Below, piece by piece: positions 1 to 5,688 of a DNA stretch of 11,190 bases. Source of the stretch: Dehalococcoidia bacterium (GTDB lineage: Bacteria; Chloroflexota; Dehalococcoidia; GIF9; UBA5629); NCBI GenBank assembly GCA_007280145.1, contig QYPU01000063.1, positions 1-11,190 on the forward strand, in the 5' to 3' direction. The first letter of the stretch is position 1. Each line of letters opens with the position of its first letter. The position numbers and the translations under genes are program-made. Under the pieces are notes generated by a model, which was not told the DNA's origin, ran no database searches, and saw only the letters and a program-made list of their open reading frames with translations.

Positions 1-2
1 AT

Positions 3-380
3 AATAAACTTGTGCGGCTGTATTTCTTCTACCCTGAATATTACCGTTCGTTAGCCGTTAGACTATACAACTTTGACGGCAGCCAGGTTACTCCTCAAAG
101 CTCCAACGTGATTTCTTATGAAGAGAGAACTGGCCCTGAAGGTGAGCCTTACAAGGTAATCACTGAGGCGAAATCTTTCCCCACCTATGAAGAAGCTGAG
201 GCCTATATCTCAAGCCAGGAATCCGGTAATTACAGAATAGTCAATACCGACCCCTTTGTCAGCCCGGTGCCCTTGGAAGCCTTGGAGCACTACAAGCTGA
301 TTTATAGTTCCGATAGCTCTGTAATGAAGCCGGGCGGTGGCATGATTTCAGAAGTAAAGATTTTTGAGTATACTGAATAG
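3..380 (+). CDS. C-terminal fragment of STT3/AglB-like oligosaccharyltransferase (5' end off window)
   Basis: The reading frame is open to the left edge (N-K-L then the GTG at 12), so this is the tail of a larger gene and not a 122-residue protein. Features resembling the C-terminal region of archaeal AglB-type oligosaccharyltransferases are the opening NKLVRLYFF stretch, the RSLAVRLYNFDG segment, a proline- and tyrosine-rich middle and the closing LEALEHYKLIYSS block. Such membrane enzymes transfer a lipid-linked glycan to Asn of exported proteins. The catalytic WWD motif and the membrane segments would lie upstream, outside the window. The stop is followed after one base by the ATG of the wbpA-like gene, so the two are probably co-transcribed. 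This fits a cluster making a protein-linked glycan. The assignment rests on the tail only; a different glycosyltransferase or surface protein tail is the main alternative. Confidence 0.6.
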   Translation, partial: NKLVRLYFFYPEYYRSLAVRLYNFDGSQVTPQSSNVISYEERTGPEGEPYKVITEAKSFPTYEEAEAYISSQESGNYRIVNTDPFVSPVPLEALEHYKLIYSSDSSVMKPGGGMISEVKIFEYTE

Positions 381-381
381 T

Positions 382-1716
382 ATGATTTACGAAAGTGGAA
401 AAGATACGGCCTTGCTAAAACTGGAAGAAAAAATCAGTGATAAGTCTGCCACGATAGGTATAGTCGGCCTTGGTTATGTTGGTCTTCCTCTAGCAGTAGC
501 TTTCTCCGAGGCAGGCTTCAAAGTACTGGGTGTTGATATGCAGCGAAAGAGAGTGGACGCGGTTAACCAGGGACAGTCTTATATTGCTGACGTGAGTAGT
601 GAGTGCCTTCAAGCTGCAATAGCCGGTAACCGGCTGCAGGCGACTACAGAACAAAGTAGACTCAAGGAAACAGATGCCATTTGCATCTGCGTGCCCACTC
701 CTTTAACTAAGACCAAGGACCCCGACCTCTCATATGTAATTCATGAATCTAAAGAGATAGCCAAATACCTCCAGCCAGGGCAGCTTATAGTTCTGGAAAG
801 CACTACCTATCCTGGCACTACAAGAGAGATGGTACTGCCCATTTTAGAATCCTCGAAGCTCAAAGGCGGTATGGATTTCTATCTGGCTTATTCGCCAGAA
901 AGGGTCGACCCGGGCAGTAAAAAATATGGCATCAAAAATACTCCCAAAATCGTCGGCGGCATAACTCCCCGGTCAACGGAAATGGCCAGACTTCTTTATT
1001 CTCAGGTAGCCGAGACGGTGATTCCTGTCTCATGCCCTGAAGTAGCCGAGATGACTAAGATTTTCGAGAATGTCTTCCGCAGTGTGAACATCGCTCTGGT
1101 TAATGAGCTGGCTGAGCTTTGCCATGATATGAATGTAAGCGTCTGGGAGGTTATCGATGCTGCCTCGACCAAGCCTTTTGGCTACATGCCCTTTTATCCC
1201 GGCCCTGGGGTGGGCGGGCACTGCATCCCACTGGACCCGTACTATCTAGCTAACAAAGCCAGAGAGTTTGATTTCCATACTAGGTTTATTGAGCTGGCTG
1301 CTGAGATTAACGAACGCATGCCCTATTATGTTGCCCTTCGCATTGTGGAAGCCTTGAATGCCAGAGGCAAAAGCCTGAATGGCGCTAATGTGTTTATTTT
1401 GGGAGCAGCCTATAAGAAAGATGTTGGGGATATGAGGGAATCTCCCTCCTTGAAGCTACTCCAGCTTCTCAGCGATAAAGGGGCTGATGTAAGCTATAAC
1501 GACCCTTATATACCGAATATTCAGCTTTCTCAGGGCAGCCTTACCTCAATAGAGTTAACCAAGGAAAGCCTATCCGCGGCTGATTGCGTAGTGATAGCTG
1601 CCGACCATAGCTGCTATAATGTCAACGAAGTGGTTGCCCATTCAAAACTTGTTTTCGACACCCGTGGAGTTACCAGGGGATTAAAGGCTGACAATATAGT
1701 CAGGTTGGGAGAATAG
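382..1716 (+). CDS. wbpA: UDP-N-acetyl-D-glucosamine 6-dehydrogenase (WbpA type)
   Basis: Cytosolic NAD-dependent enzyme that oxidises C6 of UDP-GlcNAc to give UDP-GlcNAcA, the first step towards UDP-diacetamido-mannuronate. An N-terminal Rossmann motif GLGYVG is at residues 29-34. A SPERVDPG block, typical of the WbpA/TviB branch, is in the middle. The catalytic Cys sits in GVGGHCIPLDP (residue 281), and the C-terminal UDP-binding domain carries YKKDVGDMRESPS. The length of 444 residues is normal and I see no defects or repeat insertions. I chose ATG 382, one base after the upstream stop; a TTG at 364 would overlap the upstream gene by 17 bases and add only six unconserved residues. No clear Shine-Dalgarno site precedes 382, so coupling to the upstream gene is likely. 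The stop at 1716 abuts the next ATG. ManNAc- or Glc-type dehydrogenase activity is possible, but the downstream genes favour UDP-GlcNAc. Confidence 0.92.
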   Translation: MIYESGKDTALLKLEEKISDKSATIGIVGLGYVGLPLAVAFSEAGFKVLGVDMQRKRVDAVNQGQSYIADVSSECLQAAIAGNRLQATTEQSRLKETDAICICVPTPLTKTKDPDLSYVIHESKEIAKYLQPGQLIVLESTTYPGTTREMVLPILESSKLKGGMDFYLAYSPERVDPGSKKYGIKNTPKIVGGITPRSTEMARLLYSQVAETVIPVSCPEVAEMTKIFENVFRSVNIALVNELAELCHDMNVSVWEVIDAASTKPFGYMPFYPGPGVGGHCIPLDPYYLANKAREFDFHTRFIELAAEINERMPYYVALRIVEALNARGKSLNGANVFILGAAYKKDVGDMRESPSLKLLQLLSDKGADVSYNDPYIPNIQLSQGSLTSIELTKESLSAADCVVIAADHSCYNVNEVVAHSKLVFDTRGVTRGLKADNIVRLGE

Positions 1717-3285
1717 ATGATGACTAACAATATCGCCGTCATCGGTTGTGGCTACTGGGGCAAGAACCTGGTGCGGAATTTTGCCGAGCTTGGTGCTCTT
1801 CATACCATCTGCGATACTGACACCGCGAAGCTGGAAAACTATAAATCCCTCTACCCCAAAGTTAATACCGAGATAGATTATCGCAAGGTCATTGCCGACC
1901 AGGAAATTCAGGGAATCGTCATCGCCACACCGGCGGCATCTCATTACCCTGCGGCCAAGGAAGCCCTTCTCTCAGGCAAGGATGTCTTTGTGGAAAAGCC
2001 GCTAGCCCTTGAGGTTGAGCAAGGTGAGGAACTTGTCGAACTAGCTGAAAAAAGCAACAGGGTCTTGCTCGTAGGTCACCTTCTGGAATATCACCCCGCC
2101 ATAGTCAAGCTAAAAGAGCTTGTAGACAAAGGCGAGCTGGGCAAAATCAACTACATCTATTCCAACCGACTCAACCTGGGCAAATTCCGCACTGAAGAGA
2201 ATATACTATGGAGCTTTGCCCCACACGATATCTCCATTGTCCTGCTCCTCCTCGGCGAAATGCCACAGGAGATTTCAGCCCATGGTGGCTATTATCTTCA
2301 TCAGGATATCGCCGATGTTACCCTGACTACACTTGGCTTCAAAAACGGCATAAGAGCTCACATATTTGTTAGCTGGCTTCACCCTTACAAGGAGCAAAAA
2401 CTGGTAGTAGTCGGCGATAAAAAGATGGCGCTATTTGATGATACCAATCCCGAAGACAAACTTTTCCTCTACAGCCACGAAATAGAATGGGTTGACAGAA
2501 AGCCCGTGCCCCACCAGAAGCAGCCAGAAATCATCGAAGTGCCGCCGGATGAGCCCTTAAAGCTGGAATGCCAGGATTTTATTGAGTCTATAAAAAACCG
2601 CAGAATGCCGAGGGTAGACGGATGCAAAGGACTTCAGGTGCTGAAGGTCTTGTCTTATTGCCAGAGGTCGCTTGAGGAAAAGGGCAGAGTTATCCCTTTG
2701 AACAGGGGGGAAAATAGTTTCTTTGTCCATGAGACGAGCATTGTAGAGGAACCCTGTCAAATTGGAGACGGAACTAAAATTTGGCAGTTCTCACATATTA
2801 TGCCCGATGTAATCATTGGCAAAGGCTGTGTTATCGGGCAGAACGTCTTTATTGGTACAGGGGTAAAAATAGGCAATAATGTCAAAATTGAGAACAACGT
2901 TTCTGTTTTTGAAGGAGTGACTTTACAAGACGATGTTTTCTGTGGGCCTTCCTGCGTATTTACTAATGTTATAAACCCGAGAAGTCAAATATCACGAAAG
3001 CATGAATTCAAGCCAACGCTGGTTAAAAAAGGCGCTACCCTCGGAGCCAATGCTACCATCATCTGCGGTAATACTATTGGCAGATATGCCTTCGTTGGTG
3101 CTGCAGCCGTAGTTACCAGGGATATCCCCGACTACGCTATGGCTTATGGTAACCCAGCCCAGCATCAAGGTTGGGTCTGTGAATGTGGTATAAAGCTGAA
3201 TTTCAGTACGGGCGACACGGCAAAATGCCCTAGTTGTGGTAGAATTTACCAGTGTAAAGGCGAAGGGCATATTGGGGAAGTGTAA
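1717..3285 (+). CDS. wbpB-wbpD: Fused WbpB-type 3-dehydrogenase and WbpD-type N-acetyltransferase with zinc ribbon
   Basis: A two-enzyme protein of 522 residues. Residues 1-~325 are a Gfo/Idh/MocA oxidoreductase, with Rossmann GCGYWG near the N-terminus and the EKP motif with Lys94. This matches WbpB, which oxidises C3 of UDP-GlcNAcA. Residues ~332-485 are a left-handed beta-helix of hexapeptide repeats (IGDGTKIW, IGKGCVIGQNVFIG, VKIGNNVKI), as in WbpD, which acetylates the 3-amino group made by WbpE. Residues 488-513 add a possible zinc ribbon (Cys488, Cys490, Cys504, Cys507, with Cys513 after them). In Pseudomonas aeruginosa WbpB and WbpD are separate proteins. Here the fusion joins the steps before and after the aminotransferase. 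GGGAGA at 1707-1712 is the likely ribosome site. It lies four bases from ATG 1717 and seven from a second ATG at 1720, so 1720 may be the real start. Confidence 0.9.
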   Translation: MMTNNIAVIGCGYWGKNLVRNFAELGALHTICDTDTAKLENYKSLYPKVNTEIDYRKVIADQEIQGIVIATPAASHYPAAKEALLSGKDVFVEKPLALEVEQGEELVELAEKSNRVLLVGHLLEYHPAIVKLKELVDKGELGKINYIYSNRLNLGKFRTEENILWSFAPHDISIVLLLLGEMPQEISAHGGYYLHQDIADVTLTTLGFKNGIRAHIFVSWLHPYKEQKLVVVGDKKMALFDDTNPEDKLFLYSHEIEWVDRKPVPHQKQPEIIEVPPDEPLKLECQDFIESIKNRRMPRVDGCKGLQVLKVLSYCQRSLEEKGRVIPLNRGENSFFVHETSIVEEPCQIGDGTKIWQFSHIMPDVIIGKGCVIGQNVFIGTGVKIGNNVKIENNVSVFEGVTLQDDVFCGPSCVFTNVINPRSQISRKHEFKPTLVKKGATLGANATIICGNTIGRYAFVGAAAVVTRDIPDYAMAYGNPAQHQGWVCECGIKLNFSTGDTAKCPSCGRIYQCKGEGHIGEV

Positions 3286-3286
3286 T

Positions 3287-3327
3287 ATATTGCAAAGTAG
3301 GGTGATATCGGATATAGTTTGTAATAT
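3287..3327. promoter_or_regulatory. Imperfect inverted repeat upstream of the toxin-antitoxin pair (putative operator)
   Basis: ATATTGCAAA (3287-3296) and TTTGTAATAT (3318-3327) are inverted copies with one mismatch in ten, separated by 21 bases that include GATATC. It lies directly after the wbpB-wbpD stop and just before the AGGAGA ribosome site (3333-3338) of the antitoxin. Toxin-antitoxin operons are usually autoregulated at such sites, so an operator is plausible. The arms are AT-rich with no T-tract, so a terminator is less likely. Confidence 0.4.
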
Positions 3328-3345
3328 AAGGCAGGAGAATTAGGT

Positions 3346-3585
3346 ATGGCTAAAATTGCTGAACGCATAGAAGTTACCCCGGAGGTTCTCCATGGGAAAC
3401 CGCATATAGCTGGGACTCGTGTCCCTGTAGATATCATCCTGGGTTTTTTAGCAGATGGTCTAACATCAGAAGAAATAATAAAGCAACACTACCCTCATAT
3501 CATCAAAGAGGATGTTTTGGCCTGCGTTCGATATGCCAAGCACATAGTAGAAGATGAAGAGATTTATGTAGTTCAGGCAGGTTGA
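3346..3585 (+). CDS. DUF433 family antitoxin (VapB-like)
   Basis: Small cytosolic protein of 79 residues, full length for DUF433. It carries the family signature VLHGKPHIAGTRVPVD at residues ~13-28, followed by a helical stretch GLTSEEIIKQHYP and a second helix ending near IVEDEEIYV. DUF433 proteins are usually the antitoxin partner of a PIN-like DUF5615 toxin, and that partner follows at once: the stop TGA at 3583-3585 shares its last base with the next ATG. The ribosome site AGGAGA sits seven bases before the start. An inverted repeat upstream (3287-3327) may be its operator. The pair has no metabolic link to the sugar genes around it and looks like an inserted module, though it keeps the same strand and tight spacing. 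Toxin-neutralising activity is inferred from family and context. Confidence 0.85.
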   Translation: MAKIAERIEVTPEVLHGKPHIAGTRVPVDIILGFLADGLTSEEIIKQHYPHIIKEDVLACVRYAKHIVEDEEIYVVQAG

Positions 3586-3938
3586 TGCCTACTTTTCTTG
3601 TTGATGAATGCGTATCTCTACAAACCGCTCGGTTTATTGAGTCTTTAGACCTCTCTGTAGGAAGCGTTTACGACCTTGGCCGGAGTGGTGTTTCAGACAG
3701 CGAGATTTTCAAGATTGCTCAGGATGAGAAGTTTGTCTTGGTTACTTATGACAGGGGGTTTGGAGATGTAAGGGTATATCCGCCTCATTCCCATAATGGT
3801 ATTATTATCCTTAGGGTATATGATTCTAAATCTCTTCAAAAGTGTCATGAAGTGTTGGAACAGCTGTTAAAGGAAGAAAGCGAGTTTAAGGGCACCCTGT
3901 TTGTTGTGGATGAAAGCAAATACCGGAAGAGGAAATGA
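3585..3938 (+). CDS. DUF5615 PIN-like toxin (putative RNase)
   Basis: A 117-residue protein with the Mut7-C/PIN-like layout of DUF5615. It has an N-terminal strand with acidic FLVDECVS (Asp7 and Glu8), the VYDLGRSGVSDSEIF block and the central LVTYDRGFGD motif. A C-terminal strand-helix part ends in a basic RKRK tail. In this family the acidic residues are thought to bind a metal in a nuclease site. I chose ATG 3585 over a TTG at 3582 because the protein then begins MPTFLVDE, as relatives do, and because a TGATG stop-start overlap with the antitoxin is typical of such pairs. It is translated with the DUF433 gene and probably held inactive by it. It looks intact. The target RNA is unknown. Confidence 0.82.
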   Translation: MPTFLVDECVSLQTARFIESLDLSVGSVYDLGRSGVSDSEIFKIAQDEKFVLVTYDRGFGDVRVYPPHSHNGIIILRVYDSKSLQKCHEVLEQLLKEESEFKGTLFVVDESKYRKRK

Positions 3939-3971
3939 ATTTAGGAGTCAGGTATTTACATTAAACAAACC

Positions 3972-4550
3972 GTGAATATTCCTCTGGTTGATTTAAAGGC
4001 CCAGTACGCTTCAATAAAAGAGGAGATTGATAATGCAATCCGGAAAGTTATAGAAAGCGGGCAATTCATCCTTGGCCCTGAGGTTAAAGTCTTTGAGACA
4101 GAGATTGCCGCTTACTGCCAGACTAAGTTCGCTGTCGGCGTCGCCTCAGGTACTGATGCTTTGCAGCTTGCACTTCTTGCCTGTGGTATCAAGCCCGGCG
4201 ATGAGGTTATAACCACCCCTTTTACCTTCATTGCCACCGCTGAAGCCATAACTCGGTGTGGTGCTGCGCCAGTGTTCGTAGATATAGACCCAAAAACCTA
4301 CAACATCGACCCCCAAAAACTTCAGGAATTCCTGGAAAAGAAGTCGTCCCGCCAATCACCAATCACCAATCACCAGTCACCAGTCACCGCCATCCTACCT
4401 GTCCACCTCTATGGTCAGCCGGCAGATATGGACGCTATTTTAGACTTAGCTGAGAAATACAACCTTAAAGTCATCGAGGACTGCGCTCAGGCCTTAGGAG
4501 CAGCTTACTCCAGTCACCAATCACCAATCCCCCCCATGTCATTGCGGTGA
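3972..4550 (+). CDS. wbpE: WbpE-type PLP aminotransferase, N-terminal part (frame broken at 4529-4535)
   Basis: First 192 residues of a DegT/DnrJ/EryC1/StrS aminotransferase, the family of WbpE, which converts the 3-keto sugar from WbpB to the 3-amino sugar. The GTG start is supported by the canonical opening NIPLVDLKAQY. GVASGTDALQLAL (cofactor phosphate binding) and VIEDCAQALGA (PLP-ring Asp, codon 4479-4481) are both present. Two stretches are foreign to the family: a QSPITNH-type heptapeptide run (nt 4352-4386) just before ILPVHLYGQP, and the repeat composite after GAAY. The frame then runs through seven C (4529-4535) and stops at TGA 4548. One extra base there would join it to the next reading frame, which starts at 4547 and carries the rest of the enzyme. 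So the product is truncated unless frameshifting, phase variation or a sequencing error is involved. No ribosome site lies at normal distance. Confidence 0.88.
   Translation: MNIPLVDLKAQYASIKEEIDNAIRKVIESGQFILGPEVKVFETEIAAYCQTKFAVGVASGTDALQLALLACGIKPGDEVITTPFTFIATAEAITRCGAAPVFVDIDPKTYNIDPQKLQEFLEKKSSRQSPITNHQSPVTAILPVHLYGQPADMDAILDLAEKYNLKVIEDCAQALGAAYSSHQSPIPPMSLR
4352..4386 (+). repeat. Heptamer array (CCAATCA/CCAGTCA), five units inside wbpE
   Basis: Five tandem 7-base units, three CCAATCA then two CCAGTCA. They are read as Gln-Ser-Pro-Ile-Thr-Asn-His and continue in frame. The array sits where DegT enzymes have a variable turn before the ILPVHLYGQ strand. It belongs to the same degenerate family (rotated, ATCACCA) as the arrays at 4510, 6341, 7577, 8638, 9026 and 9069. 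Confidence 0.9.
4510..4535 (+). repeat. Heptamer array ending in a run of seven C, site of the wbpE frame break
   Basis: Units CCAGTCA, CCAATCA, CCAATCC run into C7 at 4529-4535. The matching place in wbpI (6365-6372) reads CCCTCCCC, one base longer, and stays in frame. In the zero frame the run is spaced C-CCC-CCC, the geometry of a -1 slippery heptamer, and it is followed at once by the GC-rich 59-bp element and, 12 bases later, by the stop codon. Confidence 0.9.
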
Positions 4551-4594
4551 GCCGAAGCTGCGAGCCGAAGGCGTGGCAGGAAGCGCGGCAATCT
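4536..4594. repeat. 59-bp GC-rich element, copy 1 (inside wbpE)
   Basis: Runs from ATGTCATTGCGG to CGGCAATCT and is 58/59 identical to 6373-6431 in wbpI. The ends ATTGC and GCAAT are inverted, and there is internal repetition of GAGCCGAAG and GGCRKGGCA-type blocks. It resembles widespread REP-like bacterial repeats that begin GTCATTGC and end GCAATCT, but with a longer interior. It is preceded by heptamers and followed by hexamers, as in copy 2. Confidence 0.88.
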
Positions 4595-5281
4595 CAATTA
4601 CAATCTAAATCTCAATCTCAGTCTCACCGCAAAGCAGGCTCTCTGGGTGATGCTGGCTGCCTCAGCTTCTTCCCCAGCAAAGTTCTCGGCGCCTATGGCG
4701 ATGGCGGCATGGTGGTAACCAACAACCCTGAAATTGCCGAAAGAGTGGTTATGCTCAGAAACCACGGCTGCGAGCAGAAATATTACCACCTCGTCCCCGG
4801 ATTCAACAGCCGTCTTGATGAGCTTCAGGCAGCCATCCTCCGGGTGAAGCTGAAACATCTGGATAACTGGATTGAGCTTAGACGGCAGAAAGCCTCGGCT
4901 TATTCTCAGCTTTTTAGCCGGATAGACAGCATTCAGCCGCCTTATGTATCGTCTGATAGTTATCATATCTTCAACTACTACACCATCCGGCTGGAAACTG
5001 GTAAATTAAACCGTGACAGGCTGCAGCAATATCTTAATTCCAAGGGCATTGCCACTGCCATCTACTATCCTCTATCCCTGCACCTTCAGGAAGTCTACAA
5101 GCCATTGGGCTATAAACCGGGCGACTTTCCAGAAAGCGAGAAAGCTCAAGAAGAAGTCCTTTCCCTGCCTATCTACCCCGAACTCAAGGACAACCAAATA
5201 CGCAGGATAGTGGAGGAGGTTAAGACTGAGACTGAGATTCCCGAGTCTGAATCTGAATCTAAATCTGAATCTAAGCTATAA
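4547..5281 (+). CDS. wbpE: WbpE-type PLP aminotransferase, C-terminal part (out of frame with its N-terminal part)
   Basis: This frame holds the rest of the aminotransferase begun at 3972. After about 28 residues coded by the 59-bp element and hexamer repeats, the family sequence resumes with KAGSLGDAGC. The Schiff-base Lys follows in SFFPSK (codon 4679-4681), then GAYGDGGM, the LRNHGC block, LDELQAAIL and the C-terminal domain ending SLPIYPEL. The last ~20 residues are an acidic and basic Ser/Glu/Lys tail coded by hexamer repeats (nt 5223-5276). The GTG at 4547 is only the first possible start in this frame; upstream the same frame reads HVIAVS, exactly as in the intact copy of the repeat inside wbpI. 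That shows it is a continuation and not a separate gene. Joined, the protein would be about 436 residues against roughly 360-380 for the family. The excess matches the repeat insertions. Confidence 0.87.
   Translation: MSRSCEPKAWQEARQSQLQSKSQSQSHRKAGSLGDAGCLSFFPSKVLGAYGDGGMVVTNNPEIAERVVMLRNHGCEQKYYHLVPGFNSRLDELQAAILRVKLKHLDNWIELRRQKASAYSQLFSRIDSIQPPYVSSDSYHIFNYYTIRLETGKLNRDRLQQYLNSKGIATAIYYPLSLHLQEVYKPLGYKPGDFPESEKAQEEVLSLPIYPELKDNQIRRIVEEVKTETEIPESESESKSESKL
4589..4626 (+). repeat. Hexamer array TCTNAA/TCTNAG inside wbpE
   Basis: About six degenerate units (TCTCAA, TCTAAA, TCTCAA, TCTCAG) directly after the 59-bp element, read as Gln/Lys-Ser alternation. Family sequence (KAGSLGD) resumes straight after it. 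Confidence 0.85.
5223..5276 (+). repeat. Hexamer array forming the C-terminal tail of wbpE
   Basis: Starts as GACTGA/GACTGA and becomes TCTGAA/TCTAAA units, coding an alternating Ser-Glu/Ser-Lys tail before TAA 5279. Bases 5252-5272 match 5659-5679 at the 3' end of the next gene in 20 of 21 positions, so the four-helix-bundle gene is flanked by this direct repeat. Confidence 0.88.
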
Positions 5282-5283
5282 CA

Positions 5284-5688
5284 ATGAAATTTACCTCGTT
5301 TACAGAAATGCCTGTGTGGCAGAAGGCACACAAGATGGTCCTGAACGTTTACAAGCTCACGGCATCATTTCCTAAGGAAGAAGTTTATGGGTTGACCTCT
5401 CAGATGAGAGGAGCTGCCCTATCTGTCTCAGGAAACATAGCTGAAGCCTTTGGAAGATTCCACTACCTTGATAAGAATAAGTTCTATTTGAATGCCAGGG
5501 GCTCTTTGGAAGAGACAAAGAACTACCTTATAATCTCCGGGGATTTAGGTTACACTAAAGCAGAAGCCTTTCAAACGTTAACGGACAATATTCATGGTAT
5601 CAATGAAGAGCTAAATACGCTGATTAAGACTTTAAGAATACGAAATCAGCAAAAATCTTCTGAATCTAAATCTGATTCTGAACAATGA
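5284..5688 (+). CDS. Four-helix-bundle protein (23S rRNA IVP / Avd-like family), copy 1
   Basis: A 134-residue soluble helical protein. The family hallmarks are PVWQKAHKMVLNVYKLT in helix 1, SFPKEEVYGLTSQMRGAA into helix 2, and VSGNIAEAFGR. The family is named after proteins coded in 23S rRNA intervening sequences and includes Avd, the accessory protein of diversity-generating retroelements. Most members have no known function, and neither rRNA nor a reverse transcriptase is seen here. The last ~10 residues (Ser/Glu/Lys/Asp) come from a hexamer array. The stop overlaps the start of wbpI by four bases (ATGA), and no ribosome site precedes its own ATG. It sits inside a sugar operon with 21-base direct repeats (20/21) on either side, which suggests a cassette insertion. 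It is about 35% identical by eye to the second copy at 8669. Confidence 0.88.
   Translation: MKFTSFTEMPVWQKAHKMVLNVYKLTASFPKEEVYGLTSQMRGAALSVSGNIAEAFGRFHYLDKNKFYLNARGSLEETKNYLIISGDLGYTKAEAFQTLTDNIHGINEELNTLIKTLRIRNQQKSSESKSDSEQ
5655..5684 (+). repeat. Hexamer array at the end of four-helix-bundle gene 1
   Basis: TCTTCTGAATCTAAATCTGA-type units coding SSESKSDSEQ. The array reaches the wbpI start codon, so it replaces any ribosome site there. Followed by ACAATGAAA, the same nine bases that begin the four-helix-bundle gene at 5281-5289. Confidence 0.87.

Noticed and set aside
364..381. TTG 364 as start of the UDP-GlcNAc dehydrogenase
   Set aside because: It would overlap the upstream gene and add only six unconserved residues; ATG 382 follows the upstream stop neatly.
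3287..3327. Rho-independent terminator after wbpB-wbpD
   Set aside because: The arms are AT-rich, the loop is 21 bases and there is no T-run; an operator fits better.
4352..4386. Possible CRISPR array
   Set aside because: Units are 7 bases in direct tandem with no unique spacers and no cas genes; simple short-period repeats.
5284..5688. Evidence for a 23S rRNA intervening sequence or a diversity-generating retroelement
   Set aside because: The protein family is the same, but there is no rRNA sequence, reverse transcriptase, or template/variable repeat pair in the window.
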